This document shows positions 16,757-22,850 of a stretch of DNA of 64,000 bases, in pieces. The notes beneath the pieces are model-generated. The model made no database searches. It was not told the DNA's origin and saw only the letters and a program-made list of their open reading frames with translations. The DNA comes from Gammaproteobacteria bacterium (lineage in GTDB: Bacteria > Pseudomonadota > Gammaproteobacteria > Steroidobacterales > Steroidobacteraceae). The number at the start of each line of letters is the position of its first letter. Position 1 is the stretch's first letter. Both the position numbers and the translations under genes were made by a program. The DNA is taken from the NCBI GenBank assembly GCA_004297335.1, contig SCUD01000140.1, positions 1 through 64,000 on the forward strand, read 5' to 3'.

Positions 16757-16793
16757 CTCCTACTACGTAGGAGAGGGACCAGAGGGTCCCTCT
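16757..16793 (+). other. Two adjacent strong hairpins near the AGTTGGCA cluster
   Basis: First: CTCCTA / TAGGAG around CTACG, containing the palindrome CTACGTAG (16763-16770). Second: AGAGGGACC / GGTCCCTCT, a perfect 9-bp stem with an AGAG loop (16772-16793). No T-run follows, so these are not ordinary terminators. They could be a replication-origin structure or an RNA leader element of the resolvase gene. Confidence 0.6.
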
Positions 16794-16847
16794 ACCCTAC
16801 GTCGGGGGCTTGCCGGCCACCCGGCACCAGACCATCGGCGGCCGTCC

Positions 16848-17309
16848 GTGCCGTCGATCCTGGCGCTGGACCTTGGCACCCAGACCGGCTGGGCTGTGCG
16901 CGACCGCGAAGGCGCCGTGACCACCGGGTCGGAATCCTTCAAGCCGCAGCGCTTTGAGGGTGGCGGCATGCGCTACCTCCGCTTCAAGCGCTGGCTCACC
17001 GAGATCAAGCAGTCGTGTGATGGCATTGACGCCGTGTACTTCGAGGAGGTCCGTCGCCATGCCGGTGTCGATGCGGCACACGCCTACGGCGGGTTCATGG
17101 CCCACCTCACTGCCTGGTGCGAGCACCACCAGATCCCCTATCAGGGCGTTCCGGTGGGCACGATCAAGAAACACGCTACCGGCAAAGGCAACGCAAACAA
17201 GGACCAGATGATCACTGCCGCGCAGTTGCGTGGCCACGCGCCTGCCGATGACAACGAAGCCGACGCCATTGCACTCCTGCACTGGGCCATCGAGACACAG
17301 GAGGTGTGA
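16848..17309 (+). CDS. RuvC-like Holliday-junction resolvase of phage type
   Basis: 153 residues from GTG 16848, giving the family N-terminus VPSILALDLGTQTGWAVR with the first catalytic Asp. Next come AVYFEEVRRHAGVDAAHAYG with the second acidic residue, and the terminal DDNEADAIALLHWAI carrying the last aspartates. The RNase H-like fold should cut four-way junctions and debranch phage DNA before packaging. An alternative start is ATG 16530, which would add 106 low-complexity residues translated through the repeat cluster and hairpins; that region looks non-coding, so the shorter form is preferred, although no strong ribosome site precedes it. Confidence 0.85.
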   Translation: MPSILALDLGTQTGWAVRDREGAVTTGSESFKPQRFEGGGMRYLRFKRWLTEIKQSCDGIDAVYFEEVRRHAGVDAAHAYGGFMAHLTAWCEHHQIPYQGVPVGTIKKHATGKGNANKDQMITAAQLRGHAPADDNEADAIALLHWAIETQEV

Positions 17310-17310
17310 G

Positions 17311-17523
17311 ATGAAGGTTCCGACTCCCGCATACCGCTGTGCCCTGGCTCGGCTGCAGCCTGATCCGCGACCCGATCCGGAGCAGATCAAACGCGAAGGC
17401 TGGCGTGAGCAACAGATCCTGGTGATCTCACCAGACGATGCGCGGCTCGACTGGGTCGAACGCGAACTGCTACGCCGGATCGGTGAACGGCTGTACGGGC
17501 CGAAGGAGCGTCGACATGGCTGA
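17311..17523 (+). CDS. Small phage protein, 70 aa
   Basis: Starts 1 base after the resolvase stop, preceded by GGAGG. The sequence is basic with a helical middle (CALARLQPDPRPDPEQIKRE, LDWVERELLRRIGERLYGPK). No family recognised. It overlaps the next gene by 8 bases and belongs to the end of the replication operon. Confidence 0.75.
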   Translation: MKVPTPAYRCALARLQPDPRPDPEQIKREGWREQQILVISPDDARLDWVERELLRRIGERLYGPKERRHG

Positions 17524-17920
17524 GTGGACGATCGAGACCGTGGCCGATCGGTTCATCGAGGCCGCACGAACCGCCCACCGCCTTCCTCCGGTTCGGGTAC
17601 AGGGCTACTTCAACTGCTGGCCAGCGATCAAGCGCATGCCCTGGGAAAACCTCGGCGCCGAGCCGCCGGTCTACCGCTTTCCTCCTGACCCTGCTGCCAT
17701 CGACCGGATGCTGGAGACGATGCAGTGGGTCCAGTGGCTGGACGAGGAACAGCGTCACCTCGTCTGGATGCGGGCGCAACGCTACCCTTGGAAGGACATC
17801 TGTTGCCGCTTTGCCTGTGACCGGACAACCGCCTGGCGTCGCTGGCAGACGGCACTGGAGCTGGTCGCCGTGCACCTGCGGATGGAAAAGAAACCTGGGG
17901 CAGCAGGCAACTGCCGCTGA
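17516..17920 (+). CDS. DUF6362-type phage protein with HTH-like segment
   Basis: 134 residues from ATG 17516. Begins MAEWTIETVADRFIEAARTA, then LPPVRVQGYFNCWPAIKRMP. The C-terminal half, VWMRAQRYPWKDICCRFACD followed by RTTAWRRWQTALELVAVHLR, looks like a sigma-like or transposase-like helix-turn-helix. This agrees with the DUF6362 phage family. Last gene of the replication operon; possibly a late regulator, which is inference from position. Confidence 0.8.
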   Translation: MAEWTIETVADRFIEAARTAHRLPPVRVQGYFNCWPAIKRMPWENLGAEPPVYRFPPDPAAIDRMLETMQWVQWLDEEQRHLVWMRAQRYPWKDICCRFACDRTTAWRRWQTALELVAVHLRMEKKPGAAGNCR

Positions 17921-18188
17921 CGTTGGGTGTAGTTGCGAACAGTCGCGAAGCCGTTGGGAATCCTGCGTAACGCTGCGGGTTTCAGTCACTTATTGGTGTG
18001 CAACATCCTGAGGTTTTTTCGCTAGTATTACGGCTAATCTTGCGAGCATTGGGTGCGTGAAGGCCACGGAGCGATCTGTGGCCTTCGTCATTTCCGGCCC
18101 GCGATGGCCAGGACCTGTTGCAACGGGTCCTTCCTGGCCAAAAACCAATGCGGGGGGCGCGAGCGCGGCGCTTTTTTAGCGTCAGATA
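17921..18188. other. Gene-free region with stacked inverted repeats
   Basis: No convincing gene. Two strong hairpins: GAAGGCCAC / GTGGCCTTC (18059-18067 with 18078-18086), and GGCCAGGA / TCCTGGCC (18106-18113 with 18132-18139) enclosing a nested GGACC / GGTCC and the palindrome GTTGCAAC. A GC-rich stretch followed by six T (18172-18177) may be a weak terminator. The region could hold a terminator for the replication operon or a small structured RNA. Confidence 0.5.
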
Positions 18189-18221
18189 GCAAACCTAGGT
18201 TTGCAGGGTTTGCAGTTTGCA
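18189..18221 (+). promoter_or_regulatory. GTTTGC palindrome and direct repeats upstream of the ParB-methyltransferase genes
   Basis: A perfect 16-bp palindrome, GCAAACCTAGGTTTGC (18189-18204), followed by two further GTTTGCA-type units (18208-18214 and 18215-18221). This gives four GTTTGC half-sites in 33 bases, 83 bases before the methyltransferase start. It is probably an operator or other protein-binding site. The unit differs from the GTTGGCA core at 16551 by one base. Confidence 0.6.
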
Positions 18222-18248
18222 CCCACCGCATCCAGCACAGATCACGAG

Positions 18249-18285
18249 CCCGCCCACGGTTTCCCGTCGGCGGGTTTTCTTTTTC
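18249..18285 (+). terminator. Terminator-like hairpin before the methyltransferase operon
   Basis: Outer stem CCCGCC / GGCGGG with an inner ACGG / CCGT hairpin, followed by TTTTCTTTTT. It ends 19 bases before the ATG at 18304, so it may stop replication-operon transcripts or act as an attenuator for the methyltransferase genes. Confidence 0.6.
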
Positions 18286-18303
18286 GAGGAACTGATTCTG
18301 AAC

Positions 18304-19707
18304 ATGCTCAACGTCGAGTACCGCAAGGTCGAGGCGCTGATCCCCTATGCCCGCAATCCGCGCACGCACACCGACCAGCAGGTGGCCAAGATCGCCGCCA
18401 GCATCGTCGAGTACGGCTGGACTAACCCGGTCCTGGTGGATGGTGATAACGGCATCATCGCCGGCCACGGCCGCATGGCTGCCGCGCGCAAGCTGGGACT
18501 CGATGAAGTACCAGTGATCGAACTGGCTCACCTGTCAGTGTCACAAAAGCGCGCCTACGTCATCTCCGACAACCGGCTGGCACTTGATGCCGGTTGGAAT
18601 GAGGAACTGCTGGCACTGGAACTGGCCGAGTTGTCCGAGGCTGGGTACGACCTGGCGCTAACCGGCTTCGAGGATGCGGAGATCGAGGCGTTACTGGCGG
18701 ATGACGCGGCAGCTGAAGATATCAGCCAGGCGCAAAATGCCGATGAACCGGACGCCGCAGACGACGTGCCCGATGCGCCTGCCGTGCCGGTTTCCCGCAT
18801 CGGTGACGTCTGGGCCATCGGCCCTCACCGATTGATCTGCGGTGACGCCACCGACCGGACTGTGGTCGCCACGCTGATGCAAGGCGACGCGGGGCGCCTG
18901 TGCTTCACCTCGCCGCCCTATGGCAACCAGCGCGACTACACCAGCGGCGGCATCGCGGATTGGGATGGCCTGATGCGCGATGTGTTCGGCAATGTGCCGA
19001 TGGCCGACGATGGGCAGGTGCTGGTCAACCTCGGGCTGATCCACCGCGACAACGAAGTCATCCCGTATTGGGACGCGTGGCTCAGCTGGATGCGCACGCA
19101 AGGCTGGCGGCGCTTCGCCTGGTACGTCTGGGATCAAGGTCCGGGCATGCCTGGCGACTGGGCCGGGCGCTTCGCCCCGAGCTTCGAGTTCGTCTTCCAC
19201 TTCAACCGGCAGAGCCGCAAGCCCAACAAGATCGTGCCCTGCAAGCATGCGGGCCAGGAGTCGCATCTGCGTGCCGATGGCTCATCCACGGCGATGCGCG
19301 GTAAGGATGGCGAAGTGGGCGGCTGGACGCACAAGGGCCAGCCCACGCAAGACACCCGGATTCCTGACTCGGTGATCCGCGTGATGCGCCACAAAGGCAA
19401 GATCGGTCAGGACATCGACCACCCAGCCGTGTTCCCGGTGGCCCTGCCGGCGTTCGCCATCGAGGCCTACACCGGTACAGGTGACATTGTGTTCGATCCG
19501 TTCGGTGGCAGCGGCACAACGATGCTGGCTGCCCAACGCACCGGCCGCGTTAGCCGCACGGTCGAGATCGCGCCCGGGTACGTGGATGTTGCCATCAAAC
19601 GCTTCCAGCAGAACCACCCCGCCGTGCCTGTCACGCTGCTGGCCACTGGCCAGTCCTTTGACGACGTCGCCAATGAACGTCTGGCCGCCACGGAGGAAGA
19701 GCAATGA
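18304..19707 (+). CDS. ParB-domain DNA methyltransferase fusion, SPPY type (first of tandem pair)
   Basis: 467 residues from ATG 18304; the in-frame extension upstream runs through the hairpin region. Residues about 5-115 are a ParB/Srx-like N-terminal domain (LIPYARNPRTHTDQQVAKIA, GIIAGHGRMAAARKLG, VISDNRLALDAGWNEELL). After an acidic linker comes the methyltransferase: FTSPPYGNQRDY near 200 and the AdoMet-binding FDPFGGSGTTML near 397-408. SPPY suggests cytosine-N4 or related modification. Phage enzymes of this kind protect or mark phage DNA. Overlaps its paralogue by 4 bases. Confidence 0.92.
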   Translation: MLNVEYRKVEALIPYARNPRTHTDQQVAKIAASIVEYGWTNPVLVDGDNGIIAGHGRMAAARKLGLDEVPVIELAHLSVSQKRAYVISDNRLALDAGWNEELLALELAELSEAGYDLALTGFEDAEIEALLADDAAAEDISQAQNADEPDAADDVPDAPAVPVSRIGDVWAIGPHRLICGDATDRTVVATLMQGDAGRLCFTSPPYGNQRDYTSGGIADWDGLMRDVFGNVPMADDGQVLVNLGLIHRDNEVIPYWDAWLSWMRTQGWRRFAWYVWDQGPGMPGDWAGRFAPSFEFVFHFNRQSRKPNKIVPCKHAGQESHLRADGSSTAMRGKDGEVGGWTHKGQPTQDTRIPDSVIRVMRHKGKIGQDIDHPAVFPVALPAFAIEAYTGTGDIVFDPFGGSGTTMLAAQRTGRVSRTVEIAPGYVDVAIKRFQQNHPAVPVTLLATGQSFDDVANERLAATEEEQ

Positions 19708-20975
19708 ACGCCTCCTGGCTTGCCGACAAGATCGAGCAGTGGCCCACCGCCAAGCTGGTGCCCTATGCCCGCAACGCACGAACGCACTCGGATGATCAGG
19801 TGACACAGATCGCTGCGTCGATTGCCGAGTTCGGGTTCACCAATCCGATCCTGGCGGGCAGCGATGGCGTTATCGTCGCCGGACACGGACGGCTCGCCGC
19901 TGCCCAGAAGCTGGGCCTGGAGATCGTGCCGGTGGTCGTGCTCGACCATCTGAGCCCCACGCAGCGCCGGGCGCTGGTGATTGCCGACAACCGCATCGCC
20001 GAGAACGCGGGTTGGGACGAGGCGATGCTGCGCATCGAAATGGCTGACCTGCTGGACGCCGACTTCGATCTGTCGCTCACCGGTTTCGATGCGGACGCGC
20101 TGGCCGAGTTGATGGCGGGCGATGAGCCGGATGGTGCGGGCGAAACCGATGACGATGCGGTGCCCGAGGTGTTCGAGACACCCATCTCGCGCTCGGGCGA
20201 CGTCTGGCTGCTTGGCGGTCACCGCCTGTTGTGTGGCGACTCCACCGTGGCGGAGAGCTACGACCGCCTTCTCGATGGAACGGAGGTAGACATGGTCTTC
20301 ACCGATCCGCCGTACAACGTGAACTACGCCAACAGCGCCAAAGACAAGATGCGCGGCAAGGATCGCGCGATCCTGAATGACAACCTCGGCGACGGCTTCT
20401 ACGATTTCCTGCTGATGGCTTTGACGCCGACCATCGCGCATTGCCGGGGTGGAATCTACGTGGCGATGTCGTCCAGCGAACTGGATGTGCTGCAGGCCGC
20501 ATTCCGCGCAGCCGGTGGCAAGTGGTCGACGTTCATCATCTGGTCCAAGAACACCTTCACGCTGGGCCGCGCCGACTACCAGCGCCAGTACGAGCCGATC
20601 CTGTACGGATGGCGCGAGGGCGCGCAACGCCACTGGTGTGGCGACCGCGATCAGGGTGACGTCTGGCACATCAAGAAGCCGCAGAAAAACGACCTGCACC
20701 CAACGATGAAGCCAGTGGAACTGGTCGAGCGGGCGATTCGCAATTCGAGCCGTCCCGGCAACGTAGTGCTCGACCCCTTCGGTGGTTCCGGAACGACGCT
20801 GATCGCCGCCGAGAAATCGGGGCGCGTGGCACGGATGATCGAACTCGATCCGAAGTACGTCGATGTGATCGTGCGCCGTTGGCAGGGCTGGACATGCAAG
20901 CAGGCAACCCGGGAATCGGATGGCGCGTTGTTCGATGATCAGGCGACGAGCGAGTCCTCGACGATCTCGCAGTGA
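19704..20975 (+). CDS. ParB-domain DNA methyltransferase fusion, DPPY type (second of tandem pair)
   Basis: 423 residues. The N-terminal ParB-like domain is clearly related to that of the previous gene (LVPYARNARTHSDDQVTQIA, VIVAGHGRLAAAQKLG, VIADNRIAENAGWDEAML). The methyltransferase part has VFTDPPYNVNYANSAK near 200 and LDPFGGSGTTLIAAEKSGR near 358, with HPTMKPVELVERAI between. DPPY with this order suggests an adenine-N6 beta-class enzyme. The two genes are therefore duplicated fusions with different probable base specificities. Its last 37 bases overlap the end of a minus-strand gene. Confidence 0.93.
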   Translation: MNASWLADKIEQWPTAKLVPYARNARTHSDDQVTQIAASIAEFGFTNPILAGSDGVIVAGHGRLAAAQKLGLEIVPVVVLDHLSPTQRRALVIADNRIAENAGWDEAMLRIEMADLLDADFDLSLTGFDADALAELMAGDEPDGAGETDDDAVPEVFETPISRSGDVWLLGGHRLLCGDSTVAESYDRLLDGTEVDMVFTDPPYNVNYANSAKDKMRGKDRAILNDNLGDGFYDFLLMALTPTIAHCRGGIYVAMSSSELDVLQAAFRAAGGKWSTFIIWSKNTFTLGRADYQRQYEPILYGWREGAQRHWCGDRDQGDVWHIKKPQKNDLHPTMKPVELVERAIRNSSRPGNVVLDPFGGSGTTLIAAEKSGRVARMIELDPKYVDVIVRRWQGWTCKQATRESDGALFDDQATSESSTISQ

Positions 20976-21307
20976 ATCACAAAGCCCGTCAGATAAGGCA
21001 GGCCGCGCGGGATGCCGTACTGCTTGCTGGTCTGGCGGCCAATCGTCCAGCTCATCCAGCGCTGAGTGGCGGCGTTGATTGCTTCTGCCAGGGTCTGCCC
21101 TTGGTACAGCCCGTTCTGGACATCGTCCGCAAAGTGGCGTCCGTGGCGGCTGTCGAGGAAGACCCGTACCGACTCGAGGGGCTGGCTCGTGGCGTTCGAG
21201 ACGGCGGTCATCGCCAAGGGCCACGCGGCGCTGGCGCGCTCGTTCATCGTGCCCCAAAAGCCCCAGCTTTCGTTCTGGGTAGCAGGGATCTGGTTCGTGG
21301 TGTTCAT
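20939..21307 (-). CDS. Unknown small protein, element-associated gene 1
   Basis: 122 residues from ATG 21307, preceded by AAGGAG. Sequence features: SWGFWGTMNERASAAWPLAM, a helical VFLDSRHGRHFADDVQNGLY and INAATQRWMSWTIGRQTSKQ, then a short hydrophobic PYLTGFVIHCEIVEDSLVA end. The pattern looks like a conserved accessory protein of plasmids and integrative elements; no domain is named. It carries the shared 28-bp element 40 bases before its start and overlaps the end of the methyltransferase gene tail to tail. Confidence 0.75.
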   Translation of the reverse strand: MNTTNQIPATQNESWGFWGTMNERASAAWPLAMTAVSNATSQPLESVRVFLDSRHGRHFADDVQNGLYQGQTLAEAINAATQRWMSWTIGRQTSKQYGIPRGLPYLTGFVIHCEIVEDSLVA

Positions 21308-21347
21308 CGTTGGCTCCTTGGGGTCTGATCGTTGCGACACCCGTAGT

Positions 21348-21375
21348 AACGCGCTGTTCGATTGAGAAGCCAAGC
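21348..21375 (-). promoter_or_regulatory. 28-bp shared upstream element, copy 2
   Basis: Minus-strand reading GCTTGGCTTC, six bases, GAACAGCGCGTT; it ends 40 bases before the ATG at 21307. Same arrangement as the copies at 3577, 21961 and 22234. Confidence 0.65.
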
Positions 21376-21405
21376 GGGTCTTGGCCTCTTTCTCGATCTT
21401 TCTGA

Positions 21406-21921
21406 TCAGGCAATCCGGTAGATCCGCTCACCACCCGTGGCCTTGTCCGAGACGATGGTCAGACCAAGCTTTTTCTTGAAGGCGCCGGCAAAGGTGCCGC
21501 GCACGGTGTGCGCCTGCCATCCGGTCGCGCCGCAGATCTGAGCAATGGTGGCGCCTTCGGGGCGCTGCAGCATCCGGAGCACTTCGGCCTGCTTGCTGTT
21601 CTCGCGGGTACGCGGTTTGGGCTGCGCTGTGGCGGTCGCCTTGGCCCACGTGGCCTCGGCTGTCGTCACGGCGGCTTCGATCTCGGGGTCTGACGCGACA
21701 GGCGCGGGACGAGCCCGCCCCATCGCGTCGTAGCCCTCGGCGGCAACGAACCAATCGGTACCGTCGGTGGTGATCAGGGCACGATTAAAAAGGCCGTCGA
21801 TGACCTTCTTGCGAGCGCCGCCTTTGATGTTGTCGGGGAACCAGTCGATCTTGCCGCCGGTGTGTTCGAGGGCGTAGGCCAGTATCGCGTGCTGGGCTGG
21901 GGTGAATTGTGTGGTGGTCAT
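21406..21921 (-). CDS. DUF3489 family protein
   Basis: 171 residues. N-terminal region TPAQHAILAYALEHTGGKID followed by NIKGGARKKVIDGLFNRALI. A variable acidic/Pro linker (VASDPEIEAAVTTAEATWAK) leads to the DUF3489 C-terminal winged-helix: SKQAEVLRMLQRPEGATIAQ, ICGATGWQAHTVRGTFAGAF, KKKLGLTIVSDKATGGERIY. DUF3489 genes are commonly found near DUF2924 and serine recombinases in mobile elements; here the DUF2924 gene is 18 kb away but carries the same upstream element. Probably a DNA-binding regulator (inference from fold). Confidence 0.9.
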   Translation of the reverse strand: MTTTQFTPAQHAILAYALEHTGGKIDWFPDNIKGGARKKVIDGLFNRALITTDGTDWFVAAEGYDAMGRARPAPVASDPEIEAAVTTAEATWAKATATAQPKPRTRENSKQAEVLRMLQRPEGATIAQICGATGWQAHTVRGTFAGAFKKKLGLTIVSDKATGGERIYRIA

Positions 21922-21960
21922 TTTCTGCTCCTTGGCAGTGGTTGATGGGGTGACGTGATG

Positions 21961-21988
21961 AACGCGCTGTTCGCAATTGAAGCCAAGC
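21961..21988 (-). promoter_or_regulatory. 28-bp shared upstream element, copy 3 (upstream of DUF3489)
   Basis: Minus-strand reading GCTTGGCTTC, AATTGC, GAACAGCGCGTT; it ends 39 bases before the DUF3489 ATG at 21921. Confidence 0.65.
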
Positions 21989-22006
21989 GTTTTTTCCGCT
22001 TCTTTC

Positions 22007-22195
22007 TCAGTCCGACTTCGCAGCCTGCCGACCCGCCTCGTAAGCGGCCATCAGGGCGCTTTTGACGGCCCAGACGCTGACATCGTGGAAGTCCATTCGG
22101 TCGCTGTTGCGAGTCTCCAAGGACTCGATGAACAGGTGGTCTAGCGCAATCTTTTGGAGCAGGTTTTCGAGGGCTTTGTCGTCTTGCCTGGTCAT
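22007..22195 (-). CDS. DUF6900-type small protein
   Basis: 62 residues: MTRQDDKALENLLQKIALDH, LFIESLETRNSDRMDFHDVS and VWAVKSALMAAYEAGRQAA. The ETRNSDRMDFHDVSVWAVK core is characteristic of the DUF6900 family seen in mobile elements and plasmids. AAGGAG precedes the ATG. It carries its own copy of the 28-bp element 38 bases upstream. Function unknown. Confidence 0.85.
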   Translation of the reverse strand: MTRQDDKALENLLQKIALDHLFIESLETRNSDRMDFHDVSVWAVKSALMAAYEAGRQAAKSD

Positions 22196-22233
22196 GTGCG
22201 TCTCCTTGTGACGTTGTTGATGCTGATGACATG

Positions 22234-22261
22234 AACGCGCTGTTCCAGATGGAAGCCAAGC
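22234..22261 (-). promoter_or_regulatory. 28-bp shared upstream element, copy 4 (upstream of DUF6900)
   Basis: Minus-strand reading GCTTGGCTTC, CATCTG, GAACAGCGCGTT; it ends 38 bases before the DUF6900 ATG at 22195. It also lies 53 bases before the terminase small-subunit start on the other strand. Confidence 0.65.
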
Positions 22262-22313
22262 TCAATCCAGAGGAATGACGATCAAATGATTGAAGGGGCC
22301 ACCGGTTCTCACC

Positions 22314-22850
22314 ATGGGCATTTCGATACGCGCTTACGGCCGCCACCGTGGCGTGACCGACACCGCTGTTCACAAGGCGATTCGCGCCGGGCGCATCACG
22401 CCAGAAGCTGACGGAACCATCGATGCCGACCGCGCAGATCGCGAGTGGACGCGCAACTCGGATGCGCCCAAGGCAGGCACCCGTGCCAAGGCGACGAAAG
22501 TGGTCGTACCGGAGTCAGGCACACCGTCGACCGATGGACCGGCCGCCTTGCCCACGGGTGGCACGTCGTTGCTCCAAGCGCGCACGGTCAACGAAGTGGT
22601 CAAGGCGCAAACCAACAAGGTGCGATTGGCCCGTCTCAAAGGTGAGCTGGTCGATCGGCCACAGGCCATCGCGCATGTATTCAAGCTGGCGCGCTCCGAG
22701 CGCGATGCGTGGCTCAACTGGCCCGCGCGCATCTCGGCGCAGATGGCCGCCAAGCTCGATGTCGATCCGCACGCCATGCACGTGGCGCTGGAAGCCGCTG
22801 TGCGCGATCACCTGCAAGAGCTGGGCGAACTTCGTCCTCGGGTGGACTGA
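22314..22850 (+). CDS. Terminase small subunit (gpNu1-like)
   Basis: 178 residues from ATG 22314; a TTG at 22290 would add 8 residues. The N-terminal winged HTH is ISIRAYGRHRGVTDTAVHKA then IRAGRITPEADGTIDADRAD, as in lambda Nu1. After a linker come helices for large-subunit contact (TNKVRLARLKGELVDRPQAI, RISAQMAAKLDVDPHAMHVA). It recognises phage packaging sites and recruits the large subunit, whose gene overlaps it by one base. First gene of the late region. Confidence 0.88.
   Translation: MGISIRAYGRHRGVTDTAVHKAIRAGRITPEADGTIDADRADREWTRNSDAPKAGTRAKATKVVVPESGTPSTDGPAALPTGGTSLLQARTVNEVVKAQTNKVRLARLKGELVDRPQAIAHVFKLARSERDAWLNWPARISAQMAAKLDVDPHAMHVALEAAVRDHLQELGELRPRVD

Noticed and set aside
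18088-18531. Minus-strand frame through the hairpin region
   Set aside because: Mainly opposite the ParB-methyltransferase; its end is produced by the inverted repeats and shows no domain.
19467-21434. 655-codon minus-strand frame opposite the ParB-methyltransferases
   Set aside because: Shadow of two strongly supported plus-strand genes; only the 122-aa gene at 20939-21307 (different frame) is plausible.
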